In this document: positions 34,120 to 47,200 of the stretch, in pieces
How positions within the stretch are numbered: the stretch's first letter is position 1
Layout of the letters: every line of letters begins with the position of its first letter
Source of the DNA: Cladopsammia gracilis
Taxonomy: Eukaryota > Cnidaria > Anthozoa > Scleractinia > Dendrophylliidae
Reading direction: 5' to 3'
DNA: 64,000 nucleotides
NCBI GenBank assembly: GCA_022457155.1
Contig: JAJGOT010000452.1
Location: 548,501-612,500 of the forward strand
Translations under genes and position numbers: made by a program
Notes under the pieces: model-generated
Told to the model about the DNA's origin: nothing
Database searches by the model: none
What the model saw: only the letters and a program-made list of their open reading frames with translations

Positions 34120-36107
34120 GTACACATGTAGAGCGGGTTGTGAGGTTTGAGTTATGCCTTATAAACTAATTAAAAAACAAACCTTTCGGAAAATGAGAAT
34201 AGAGGTCATTCATACCGCACCGTATATCGTATCTTCCTTTTCATAGACAGGATCGGAACGTTTCTAAAATAATTAAGGTCATCATCGGGCCATCAGCTAA
34301 TTAACAAAAATTGTTAAATGATGCTCAAAATCTCCAAAAACTGACAGAGGTTTAAAAAGATACTATGCTTGGTTGGTTCGTTCGCTACAAAAGCAACTTT
34401 CGATTATTCTGCGTTTAAATTTGCAAGTTGCGTGATTTTTGAGATTGTATATATTGGCCAAATGAGAGGTGAAATATAAGGTTAAAGAAAATAAGTACTC
34501 TCTGCAATGGCAGACACGAAACAATTTAAGTGGAGGTTGTATCAAATCAAACATTAGTAACCCGGTGAAGACTGATGAACGACTGTAATAAACGCAAAAA
34601 GGACTCAACAAAATGTTTAGTTGAGGAGGGATCGGCTGCATTAAAACACAATTTTTCTTACGTTATTTTTTTTATTCAACGGGGCCATGGAGACCGCACT
34701 TATATTTATTAGTAGATCGCACAAACCCATCATGATCAAAGGGATCCCTAAAGCAATTCTTAACCCTCTCTGCTGGTGTCGGGTAATGGGCCTCTAACTT
34801 TCGAGTCTGTGGATAGAATCCTTCTGCTCTTGGAAGTAAAAACGTTAAAACATTGTAAGTAGTGCCTCCAAGGCCAGGCCAAATGCCCAATACCAGCATC
34901 TTAAAATATACTTTCAACCTTACTGATAAGTTTCAAATCGCATATTTTCGCTTCCTCTTATTTTCCTTAGAAACTAGGTTACAAAGATAACACAATCGAG
35001 ATGCCACCATGGAATTAACAAAGGCTTTAAGTAGTTTATCGATTCCTTTTCCGCAACACTTAAAGCCATGCGTGCCTATATAGCTATCCATATTACCGCT
35101 TTATTCGATATAGACCAATTGGAGTAAAAATGAGTTGATAGTAAAACGTTCATCAGCAGATGTGGAGAATCAGAAAGCGGAATACAGTTGGCCTTACTAT
35201 TACGTATAACCGAATATCGGAACCAGAAACGTCAATAACAAGACTAGCTCTTTTAAAAGACCTTTTTTCTGGTATAAATTGAGACAAAACAAATACCAGT
35301 ATAAAAATAGGAAATGGCGCGCAAACACTAATGAGGTTGGATTGGTCCTCTACCAGACACGAAATTAAAAAGGATAATAGCTAAAAATCACATGATACTA
35401 AAGAGTACTCGTAAAGTCGCCATCTTATGAAAACTAATTGCATCAGTGAACTCTTTTTCGAGATGCCACCGAAGAAATCAGAAGGATGTATAAATGCGGC
35501 TTATTACGGTAATGAATATCATAATACCCTCACGTGTACATTCCCATCAAGATGTTCAGTTCCTTGTATCTATTTAATCGATGAGTATTCTAAAACAATA
35601 ATGAAATGAAGATTTCTGATTGCCAGCAATGTTTTCTCGTTAATCGTTGAAAATTTAAATGCGAAGCATACCGCATCGTGTACGTCAAATAAAGATAATC
35701 TGCTATTTTTGTTGTTGCTTTATACGAATAACAAAACAACGTATAACACGCGTAATCTTTCTCTCTGCTGACTCAAGTACAAGACTGTTTAGCTTGGTTA
35801 ATTTTGGATTTCCTCCATGTCATGGGCCACCAGCAACATATTTTGATTCTTTTTAATGTTTCTTTTTTAATGTTTTCTTATTTAGTGTGTTCTTGTAAAA
35901 ATGTATATATCTATTGTTCTGGGTAAAATAAAATTGATTGATTGATTTCTACAAAATGTTTTTTTTTTCTGAAATGGAATACAAATAGAAACGCAGTCTA
36001 AATCAAATTTCTCACTGATTTGCACTCACTATTGCAAAAAGAATGTTCATTAAGGGATGTGACTTTCCTTTATTTATTTTTGTTATAAGTAATTTATTAT
36101 TATTGGA

Positions 36108-36165
36108 AGAGATGAGACTCGAACACACGCTACCGGAAAGACCGGCCAGTGCCCGGTGCTATGGT
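36108..36165 (-). pseudogene. Degenerate tRNA 3' half
   Basis: The minus strand reads ...TTTCCGGTAGCGTGTGTTCG followed by AGTCTCATC, resembling a variable arm and T arm. The equivalent place in arm C (about 25890-25935) is even more decayed. There is no complete cloverleaf. Confidence 0.3.
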
Positions 36166-36543
36166 CGACTATATATAGGTTGTGGCACAAGTTTTATGTT
36201 TTCCATGATCTTTCATTAAACGTACTTGTGTTGCCTCATCGCTAACTGAGTAAAAAGCGTATCGGTAAATATTGCAATGTAAAATTAACAAAGAACTGAA
36301 GTGTCTTAGCGATCACATGGTCATATTGATGCTTTGTCTTTAAATACATTTTAAACGAAATAAGGTCATCATTTTGGGTCATTACTTGCTCTAGAAGTAT
36401 TCAGAATAATGAGATAAAAGTGGATAAAAATCATTAGCTCTTAAAGGTCGCTGTAAGTTGGCAACCGGAACCGAAAGCCTTGTTCTTCAGTTCGTCCATA
36501 TCTAGCGAAACAAATTAAATAAAGTGTCATTTGTCGTGGCTAA

Positions 36544-36663
36544 GGCCCGGTTCAAACGTCGAACTTTACATGTGCCGAATCTAATGCAAATGAGTAAGAA
36601 CAATAGATTTTGCTCATTTGCATTAGATTCGGCACATGTGAAGTTCGACGTTTGAACCCGGCC
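36544..36663. mobile_element. MITE 'GGCCCGGTTCAAACGTCG', copy 1, 120 bp
   Basis: Near-perfect inverted arms of about 55 bp (ggttcaaacgtcgaacttta with catgtgccgaatctaatgca, and complement). A second copy is at 51520-51639. Absent from arm C at about 26340. Confidence 0.85.
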
Positions 36664-37478
36664 TTTAAGATGTAAAATTGATACCGTAAATGTACACCTA
36701 CATACTAACAACAACAATTAAAGAAATGTCGTAACTGCGGAATACGCAACCTAGTTGGAAACAGAAGGATATATACAAGGTTTTGTGGAAAATACGTAGT
36801 TGAAGGTACTAACGAATAAAAGTGGGCTTTACGAATTATCTTTTCTTAACCATCATAGAAAATCAAAGAAAACAAAAACCAGTGTAGTTGACGAATATGG
36901 CCTCATAATATCAATCAAAAGTTTTAAACGTTGACGGCGTTCCATACATTGGTCAAACGAGGTCATGTAAGAACGCACGTACGTGCTACTGAGAAAAAAA
37001 ATCGACGGTAGCTTTAATTTTCAGTCCTACGTATCACTGAGGAATGTTTAATTATACTTAAAGATGCATTCCTGTACACAATTTTCATAGAAGGACTTAC
37101 CAAAATCTCGAAGTTTTAGAAACAAGCTCAAAAGTTAACTTTCTTTACATTAAGCCGGCCCACTTGAGATTTGTCAAAATATATAAGATTTGATACTAAA
37201 ACGTGACATGCTTTAAGAACATCTGTGAAAGGAATGGCGTTTTGCCGAATAGAAATGTACATTGCGATTGTTGCAACGACGTTTTAGTTGTATTTGGAGC
37301 CACCACAAGCACTGACAGCACCAAACATATTTGCAATATCATTTTGGTTGTAAGAATTTGTAGATATTACATGTCAAATGTTCCTTAAACTGATATCTTA
37401 ACTTTTAAATATTGTTTTTCTTTTATTATTGCATTATTCACGGTAGTCGGTGCTATTCCAAAATACAGAACCGTTTAA

Positions 37479-37654
<176 letters not shown>

Positions 37655-38657
37655 TTGTTGATGTGGCGATATAACAAAAAGAGCTGTATGTGTTTCGGTT
37701 AGCTAAAATTAGCTAACAAACACCGATCATTGTCACTGAAGCGCCGATAAATAAATATCATGTTATGATTGTATAAGTTATAAAGGAAAATTGCATAACA
37801 TAACCTTAATGGAGTAACTTAATTGCGTAGAAGGGAACCTAGCATTTCTAAACACGGATGACATTTCTTCCGGCTTGCTACCCTTCAGTTGACAAAGATG
37901 GATTGGGCTTAAATGCCACTTTCTGTTATAAATGGATGATATTACAAATGACAAGCGCAAGAAGCGCCGTTTATATGATGGTTCGATTTAGTGGTACCCT
38001 ATATTTGTGGTATCATTTACACTTGTATTTCATTTTGTAGCAAAATTGTGCGTAACATTGGAGGGTTGTTATCGTCTCGGCTTGTTGCAGTAATTCACAT
38101 TCATTTCATTATATGCTTCATGTTGCTCGAATACTTAGATAGGACAGAAGTATAAACATGCCTTATGTTTCAAAGTTTGTCTCGGTGAGACCGAAAAGGA
38201 AAATGGAAACATGGGAATTAGCATCCATATTTGAATAGCTTAGTGTTTGATGCTAAAATGACAGTGTAGAGTATTCAAAAGTTTGCACTGATGCACGATA
38301 ACCGAAATGTCCTCGAGTTCTGAAAAGTTATCAAATATTAGTATTCGGTCCCCAACGGTTTTTTTTTTTGTGTGCGGTGAAACCAATAAAACAATTTATT
38401 GCAAATTTTCTAGTGGTTAGTCGTCCAGTAAAGTTAAGCCAAGAGGTCAAAATTCTTTTCACAGTGCTTACTTAATTTTTAAAGCATCTATATCAAAGTA
38501 CTAAAGTAAACAATCAAAGTGCCCTCTGGGCTATCTCCTGTAAGTTTTTCCCATCATGCAATGCTGTCATATTATGTCCGAATATTATTTTTGATGTTGC
38601 AATTGGACATTTAGGTTAGAGTGTCAATTAAAAAGTGTCAATTGCTTCTCGTCGTTT

Positions 38658-38966
38658 TTAACAGAGAGTTACATATGGTAAAAAAAACTCCATTTGTTCT
38701 CTGTTCAAAGAATGAACAAGTTCTTTATAACTGTTATCATCCAAACGATTAATTACCAGCTTTTCATTATCATTTGCTGTAGAAAAAATTCCAGCATTAC
38801 TTGAAAGATTTTTCCCTTTCTGATTGTTATCTAAACATGGGTTAAAACAACCAAACAGTTCACTATATTGCCGTGTTTCTTCACTTACATCCTGCTCATC
38901 GTTATGTTGGGCAGACGGAGCTACAGTATCTAACTGATCACGTTCCTTATTTTCAGGATCTCCCAT
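38658..38966 (-). pseudogene. Remnant of a PIF1-type helicase (Helitron-like) ORF
   Basis: A 102-residue frame with acidic N-terminus, then NRLDDNSYKELVHSLNREQM followed by EFF. The LNREQxEFF pattern precedes the Walker A motif in PIF1-like helicases of Helitron-type elements and similar multicopy ORFs. The frame stops right after FFLPYVTLC, before any GKT motif, so only the lead-in is left. No Helitron termini were found. The assignment rests on one motif. Confidence 0.4.
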
Positions 38967-39349
38967 GTCTTTTTCTTAAGAGTTCTCCTTTCTTTCCTTT
39001 CGAATATAACATGTTTTACTTGCTGAAATCTTATTTTTACATGGGATAAGCATCAAGAGCCCTCTGCAATTAATCTTCAGCATCCATTTTATTAAATATA
39101 ACTAAATGAATGATTTAGCTTTTATTCTGCGAAAAAGTTTCATTCCTCCTTTCAAGTAAAATTCTTTACAACTTTGTTCTCTGTTTTCATTATTGGGATC
39201 ATCATCAATCTTATCGTCAAAATCTGTTTCAGGTGGAAATCTAGTTCCTGTAAACTTACTCAGTATTCATCCCCTCGTCTTAACTTTTGTTTGAATCAGT
39301 GTCACTGTTAACAAACAGTTATACCAAGAACAGAAATGAACTAAACATG

Positions 39350-39690
39350 GTTGCTAGAGCTGTCGTTGTCGTCTTTGACATTTTCATTTTTACACACTTA
39401 TACATCTCAGAGTGACGAAGAAACACTCTTTCACAAGCCTTGCACGTCGCAGACTTAAACACTGCATCACGAACAAAGAAATTTACTGATCCTAACATTT
39501 TCATAGCGATAACATAAACTTATTTATCTTGCAACACGACTCTGAGCCAAAGAAACCCTAATATATGCCTAATGTAATCTAACGAGACAAATATCTTGCA
39601 GGTATACTCGGGAAAGCTATCCTAAAGGCTACTTAATACATTTTGCGACTAGTGGGAGTCATGTTTGGCCTGTCTCTTTTTATACTTCTT
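39350..39690. repeat. Repeat pair, copy 1 (partner about 40330-40790)
   Basis: gaagaaacactctttcacaa, gagccaaagaaaccctaata and gcgact-agtgggagtcatg recur, with substitutions, at 40335-40790. A minus-strand 61-codon frame here (Cys-x-x-Cys, FLRHSEMYKC) is not conserved as an open frame in copy 2, so coding is not supported. Confidence 0.6.
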
Positions 39691-42600
39691 TGTGATTTTT
39701 TTACAGAGACTATACCGTAAAATGCTGCTTATAAGCCCTTGGCTAATGTAACTTCGTAGGGGTTTTTTGGCTGGCAAGCAAAAATATTGCCATAAAGAAG
39801 CGTTCTTTGAGTTAATTTCATTTAGGCGTAAACTTTTGTAAAGAATTTCTGTTAAGGAATTAAGAAAGGAATAAGGAATTAATGGGTATAACCGGAGTAA
39901 TGTTTTGTTACCGATGGGCCTATAACCGGGTTGGCTTTTTTTTATTTATTCCATTACTCCATTACTATGGAATTACTCCATTATTATGGTACGCATGGAG
40001 CACAACATTACTTCACGAGAATTACACGCTTGTTGTACAAAAGATACGTAGTGTAGTCTCGTGTATGTCTCAATGAATTCAAAATACATTGGTACAACTC
40101 TACAAGTGAAGCTGTTCTTCGCGTACAGAGGATATACTATTGGATGCAGTGATCGCAATGCCATGATAAGACAACGAAAGTTCTGTCTAGCTCCAGGTCA
40201 CTACTCAACAAAAGAATAAACTAAAGAGCTAAAACTACCTGCAAGAAGTCGTGATTCCAATATAGGAACATGACAGGAGTTTATTACTCCTGAAAATGAT
40301 TGCATTTTCATTCTTGGATCTTTAATAGACACTTATCCGTGATCAAGAAACACTTTCTCACAAGTCTTGCATGCCGCAGGCTGTGGACACTTATCACAGC
40401 CTCTTTACTGATCCTAATATTTCCACAGCGGTAACATAATCTTTAGCCGATTGCCATTTATTTTGCAACACGAGTCTGAGCCAAAGAAGCCCTAATATAT
40501 GTCAGGACAGTGTAGAGAATACATAAAAAAATAAAATAATTATAGTCATGGCTATGGCATGAAATCCTTCGTGATTGATCCTGTCATTTGAGAAATTATC
40601 CAAAGATCAATGGGTCAATATTATAGAGCAAAGTGGATAGATAATTGCGACTTGCAACATCCTAACAGTGATCTATAGCAAGGGACAAATACCTCGTAAA
40701 CCTACTTGGGAAAGCTATTTTAAAGGCTTTTAAATACTTCTTGCGACAAGTGGTAATCGTGTTTGGCCTGCGCTTTTTAAGAGCTTATGACGCGTAAATA
40801 AGCCATTTCACAGCTATAGATTCGGATACCAGATATATTAAAACCATCGATAGGAAAAATCTAAGGACTATCCGTACCACAATTATCTCTAATCAGCTTC
40901 TATAACTTGCAAATGAGGTAAATTAACCGAGGACATTTTTAACTAAAGGGACACTGTCCCGACAGAAATACCGTGTTTTCATGATTATGGCCAGGGGCTT
41001 GCTTTAGCTTGCTTTATCATCCGAAAATAGGAAGAAAAAAATAGCCAAAAGTGATGAACGCAGAAAAATATGAATTAAAAAGACAAAATAACGACAAGAT
41101 TCCACCAGAATCGAAACTTTGAATATTTCTTGACCGCATGTCATGTAATCAAAATTGCTTAACCGTAATCAACTTGATCCATTCTTCTAATTCCGCACTT
41201 TTTCTCCAAACTACTGCTTCTGTTTTTCTCCTTGAGAATCTTTTAATCCAATTTAGTTGTATATTTGGTGACATTTGGCGATATAATATGGAAATTAACA
41301 CACATTATTTCAACAAAACTTCATTGTAAACGTACAGCATACAACCATTCTCAATCAGCAATGTCACCTTACCTCAAACTCTCCGGTTTTCCCTTTCTTA
41401 AAACGCAGTGCTATAATATGATAATACCACTGAAATGTCTTGAAGCAACCAGTTTGACAAACCAGACTGGACATCGTAAAGGATATTAGCCAAGCGCGCT
41501 TCTAGCGTGCCAAATATCTGAGCACAGTCTACATTAGGTGAGATAAGATTACATTACGTTACACTTTTTGACGCTCGATACAATGAAAGTATTCTGCAAC
41601 ATGTTCCCAAAAAAACATAGAATTCATAATCGTACGCCTTAAAAATCATCGCTACGAAAAAGAGATAACAAACAGTAGGAATGTTACCTAACTGAAAAAA
41701 TATATTCCGAGGCATTTTTCGAAATAGGCAAACAGCGTGGCAGATTTTATATGAAATTTTAACACGCATATTTCTTCACTGTGAAGGTCAAGTCAATAAA
41801 CCACTGTATTAAAAAAAATATGCAACTCGACTCTTGTTTTCTTATTGGTAATATCTAACACAAATCTATCTAACTCCGTAGTGACGTAGGACTGATGACA
41901 GATAGAACAGTAATGTGCTAACAAAAATGCAACAGGAATGTCCCCACAAATTCACTAAAAAGTCTATTAATAGTATCTAACGCATTTTTTGCTAACAAAA
42001 ATGCATAAAGAATGCATGTTAGCCCACATAAACTCCTGTAAGTTAAACATTAACTTACAGGAGATAAAAAGCAACCCTGATGCGACATACGAAAAAAAAA
42101 AACACCACGTGTTGATGAACGCCATGTTTAAAATGTTCTGCAACGAAATTCAGTTTCACAACTTTAGAAATACTCAACACTTGAAAGATAAAAAAATGTA
42201 TAGGTAAAAGTTAAATATACCTTTGATTTCAACTATTGGCCATTTTTATCAAATTCTATAAAAATGTGTTTTAATGATACAATTTCTTGTTTTCCCCCCT
42301 TCTCCTCGGATTAGTGGGCAGAAAACATGTGAAGTCACTCGATTTTTCTTACTAACGTTAATTTATAAGACTCGATCTCTCGCTGACAGACTCAAGAACT
42401 GGTAAATTAAAGAAGCAGTTCCACGACGACAATCGTCGCAAACGACAAACAGTCAAGTCAATGTCCAGGTCTGTCCAGTCCTACTGAGGACAGGACAATC
42501 AACCTGGATGTTCTAACCCTTGTCTTGTGTGGACTCTCCTCTCGCCTCTGGTTTGAAGAAAATCTTCTCCTTGCACTTGTTTCTATAGTTAGTTTTAAAT

Positions 42601-42933
42601 TTATAGTTGTTAACGTTTAATGCAATTGTGGAGTGCGATTGCAAATGACATTTAGTTGTAAACAGCTAATTTGCATAAAACGTGGCGTCTATATTTCAGG
42701 CCTGAACATGAGAGAAATACAAAACGTCGCCTTTTGCCAACATAATTTTGATCAGGCGCAAAGAGTTTTGGTAAGTTTTCAACGGAAGAAAAGCTCATCA
42801 TTTTGAGAATAATTAAAAGATAGTAACGTCAACTAATTTTTTTTATACAGCCGTGCCCATATTTTCATTTAATATTAAATAAAATCCCACTAAATAAAAC
42901 GAAAAACGCCTCGGACATTTGACCGCGGTGGAA

Positions 42934-42953
42934 GACCACTCGGCCACGCTACC
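42934..42953 (-). pseudogene. 20-nt tRNA-Leu 5' fragment
   Basis: gaccactcggccacgctacc equals the first 20 nt of the tRNA-Leu gene on the minus strand. Its 3' flank (gtggacatgaaccaaagttt) matches the DNA next to the tRNA at 32516, so it marks the duplicated tRNA site whose body was lost. Confidence 0.7.
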
Positions 42954-43198
42954 GTGGACATGAACCAAAGTTTGTGAACTTGCTTGAAAACACAATTTGC
43001 GAGCAATGCCTGATTTCTGTTGAATTTTAGTATGTTAGTAAGTACTGTAGTCAAAATCGAAAACGTTTGTCAAGAGAACAAGCGTTTTCACCTTGCGGTA
43101 CTTAATCGCGATCACTTTACTGGATTATATCGAAGAATATCATTTCCGATCTTTTACATTTCAATTATCTCATTTGTTAAGCTAAAAAGAATCTTCAT

Positions 43199-43280
43199 TG
43201 GCAGCGGTGGGATTCGAACCCACGCCTCCGAAGAGACTGGTGCCTTAAACCAGCGCCTTAGACCACTCGGCCACACTACC
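43199..43280 (-). tRNA. tRNA-Leu (AAG), best-preserved copy
   Basis: 82 nt with discriminator A. The acceptor GGTAGTG/CGCTGCC has two G-U type pairs, the anticodon loop TTAAGGC gives AAG, the T arm GTGGG-TTCGAAT-CCCAC is perfect, and the variable arm CTCTTCGGAG is normal. There is no intron. Of the three full-length copies in the window, this one is most likely transcribed and charged. Confidence 0.9.
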
Positions 43281-43581
43281 GTACACTTCTAAAACAGGTT
43301 GTCAGGTTTTATATATTCCTTGAAACTAACTCTAGACGCCATTCACACCGCATCGTATATCGAAAATGACTTTTCTCTCAGTTTGCATACTTTTCTAAGA
43401 CTTGTTGCAAATCAGAGGCCCCTTAAATCTTTGAGCTGAACAGAGATTACTATCTGGGAAATATTATTATATTTAAAAAGTCTACATATATATTAAACAA
43501 AGAAAAATATTTCATACGTATCGTTAAGGGGAGTACAAGTCTATTTAAATGAGGAATAAACATGAAACACAGGAACACAAC

Positions 43582-43587
43582 TTTATT
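43582..43587 (-). terminator. Candidate poly(A) signal of the TRPA gene
   Basis: AATAAA on the minus strand, about 446 bp after the stop codon, followed by a G/T-rich stretch (GTTGTGTTCCTGTGTTTC). Another AATAAA lies near 43706. Neither was confirmed by transcript data. Confidence 0.35.
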
Positions 43588-44032
43588 TCATTTTCAGCTG
43601 GGAGACAAAAGTTGGTTTGGTTTATTACTTTGCGTAAGAAACGGGAACGGCGCGAGTCACATTACAAGAGGAGTTGTACAATAAATTTAGTACATATTAA
43701 ACACTTGTTTTATTAATTCACTCTTGGCAGGAACGCTTAACCGATTTTAACTGTAAACAAATGTACCAGTATGTCGAATAATATTGTTTGATATTATTTA
43801 AAACAATAGAAAGTGGAAAACGTTTAACGTTCGGGCCACTTCTTCTTTGTCCGTTGTGCTGCGGAAAATCGCTGAAAACGTGTTTTGTTTTTTATCCTTC
43901 AAGATTATTTTACTCATGGTGGAACATTTCATGAACAAGCAAAGCACTTGACTTTGTTATAAGCACAGTTTTAACAAAAAAACAAACAAACAAAAAAGCA
44001 CACCACTTATAACATAGCCTTCGATCTCCTAT

Positions 44033-44252
44033 TTACGTGTCTATTTGTAGTTTATTAGCTATAGCTCTGAGTAGCTCACTCTGTGCATCAACACTGGCTT
44101 GTAGGTTCTTGATCCTTTCCTCTTGTCTTTCAAGCTGTTGCCGGTCGAGGTTAGACAAATCTTCATCACCGTCGTCTCCCAAATTGGACTTTCGTGTGCG
44201 AACAGACTCCAAGAAGTCGCTATCGATGAGGCCAAGCCCAGAAAGGGCTAAG
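44033..44252 (-). CDS. TRPA exon 12, C-terminal coiled coil
   Basis: Acceptor TTTATTCAG|CTTAGC; codes residues about 1058-1130 and ends IANKLQIDT then TAA. Heptad-like Leu/Gln/Arg pattern from LDRQQLERQ onward, as in the TRPA C-terminal tetramerising helix. Confidence 0.85.
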
Positions 44253-47200
44253 CTGAATAAAAAAAGACAACAACTAGTTGAAACTAGAACAATATATTAT
44301 AAGGCATACAAATATAACTGAGGGATCAATTGCTGCAATAATATGCGAACGCAACTCGTCTGACGTCTGGCTCGAAGAGGGAGCGCGAAACATCGATACA
44401 CGCGGGAAGGGACGCGAAGTGCCGACCTTAGGGCTCGAACCTCACGCTCCCGAGAGGACACATGTTGTTCTGAAGTCTACTTGTAAATGGTAGACCTTGT
44501 AAGAACCATTTTTTCCCTTCTATTTCACAGAAGATGTGAACGTTGGTTTCTTTCTAATAATGCATGATCAGGACAGATCAGTGTAATATGTATATATAGA
44601 TAGGCTGAGCCTAACAGCGTAGCACTTTGAACAAGCTTAACTAAGGTGAAAGGACGGAAGCACAAAAATTAAAATTGACGACCGGGCTTTTTTTTCAGTT
44701 TTAGCAATTCTCAAAAACAGTAACTTTAGCTTAAGGCTTATTACCCGACAGTCTGCACAGTACATTTAGACCGTACAAAAGTTCACAAAACAACTTTTCT
44801 CTGTCTAGAATAACTAGTACGACTACTTTCCGAATAAAATACAGTTGTTGTTTGCCAAAAATTGCTCGAGAAACTGATTTGGAAATCAGAATGGGTATTT
44901 CTTGTTTGATAAACAACATTTCGTGCAATAAACAGTCAAACTTATTTGTGCATTTCTTAAGTACCAATTACAGAATTACCAACAAAAGTTTACAGTAGAG
45001 TGAGCGATCGAGCGATCAAATGTTTGGGTTCCCTGTGGAGCGATCGAGCGATCAAGTGACTTTTTTCCCTGAATGCTTCAACTCGTTTTACGCTTCACGT
45101 AATCACGAGTTAAAAACTATTAAAACAAATACTTACTTTTGAACAAATCGATTCTGGTTCGGTTTTATTTCAAGGAAGTCTTTGTAAGCATATCTAAGGA
45201 TCCATTTGGGATACCTTCTCTGCATGTTATCCACCAACAAAGCTTGATCAATTAAAGTTCGCAAAGTCGCTGTCTTCTGAATTGAATCGATATCTCCAAC
45301 CGCCAGACCAACCTAAAGAAAACTGAAACTGTTTATTTGTGTTTCTCTCTATATTCAGTTGTTAGTATTGCTACAGATTGTTTTCATAATTAGTGAAATA
45401 TGAATAGAAGCAATCGGATAAATAATGATAAATATCAAATGTCAAATTTACCAGTAGATGAAAAGCACGCGGTAAAAACGAACTGATATAGAAATGCATG
45501 AATAAAAGGACAAGGGGATGCATGGATAAAGATGGAGGGAGGCCATAAGAGGTCTTCCCAGCAAAGAAATAGAGAAACAAACATAACGAAAACACTTCTG
45601 AATTCTGGAATGAAAACTCCTTAGCGCTACCCTTTTGAAAGCAACGTGACTCACCAAGAGATTCATTAGGATGATAGACACTGACAGTACAAACAGCAAG
45701 AACATGACGTATGACAGCTCTGGAAGAGGCACATACGGGATATTTGTTCCCGGCACCTTGACATCGCCCACCACGTTTGTGGTCAACAAATCGGTGTAGT
45801 CCATTTCTCCAACCATCATCACAACTACTTTAACGAAAGACAGCCACACAGAGGAAAAGTTGTCCTTAAAAAAATAATAAAAAAAAGATTAATGGACAAA
45901 CAACAAGCGGTACCGACACCGCAGTCTCCTGGCTGCACAGTAGGCAAAACACTTTCAAAAACTTATAGATTTGGTACAAGATGACTGTGTCGTGTGATAA
46001 CAGATTTATTCAGAGGAAACCTGTGTAATACGGCTCGGTATTTTTACTGGACAGTTTTTAATTTTTCGAGCTTAAACGCTTAAAAAAAAATCCGACTCTT
46101 ACCCAGTCGTTAAATTAGACAACAACTATGAGATGGTTAGGTATTTTGTAGACTATTTCCGTTACCACCCCGCCTAAATTAAAAGAAAAAAGATATAGAA
46201 ACGGGCCACCGCTTTGTGTTGACACGGCCTAAATGCGAACGCGAGAATGTCGTCTGGCCAAGCGCTAGTCATAGGTGATTTAATCTGAGAGTTCTAAATT
46301 GCCAGACGTCGTAGGATTTCCCTTTTATTTTGATAAAAAAAACAATCATTCCATTTGGATCATTATATGTAAGTAATGTTGTGCCTGTATTATGACTTTA
46401 ATTTACTAACAAGACAGGGCATAAAATGAATACACGTCCCCCTAGGCACGACCGCCCGCCTTGTCATAGAAATCATAGCGTTGGCAAACCGCTCAAATCC
46501 TCGGGTTGGAAAAACCGGACCCAAGTGAGAAGAGCCGAGAAATCAAGTCTACCAAGTTACAGACGCAAAATGACGAAAGGCTAGGTTTGGCATTAACCCG
46601 TAATTTCTTTGAAAAAATGAATTTCGTAAAACATTCAGCTCTCCTAAGGTGGAAATCAATGGTTAGCTGGTCCCGTTTGTCTGCAGCTTAACTCTTTTTA
46701 AAAAAGACGAACAGCTTGGCTGATTCCGAGGGTGTCTAGCATTGAAAGAGTTCACTTTACTTCCTGTCTGTCATCATCACTTTACCTAAGCCGTTAACAA
46801 GTGTAACCTAAAGAGCCCGGCAATGAAGGGCTATGTCGCGAGATATGTCTTGTATGCCCACGAGATATGTCGTCGGGCCTACATCAAATAAATTCAAGCT
46901 ATCGCCGTGGAATCGGGCAAAACCTTTAAAGGGAACCTCCATTGTCAGAACAAATTGACGTTAGATTGTTGGAAATGAAGTCGAAATTTTATTTTTTTAA
47001 AAGAACAGGTGCAAATATAATTTTTGTGTACAAATAAAATGGATATGAACATCGCCTATTTTCGCTTTTAAATTTCCCGCGCGCCGCCATTTTGAATATT
47101 GATGACGTGTTACAGTTGCCGCTATTGTTAAAAATCGAAGGTTTTTTGTATGCAACAATAGGACAACCGCAACACGTCATAAATATTCAAAATGGCGGCC

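Noticed and set aside
43020..43292. Plus ORF ending over the tRNA-Leu
   Set aside because: It reads through the antisense of a tRNA gene; the tRNA structure explains the conservation.
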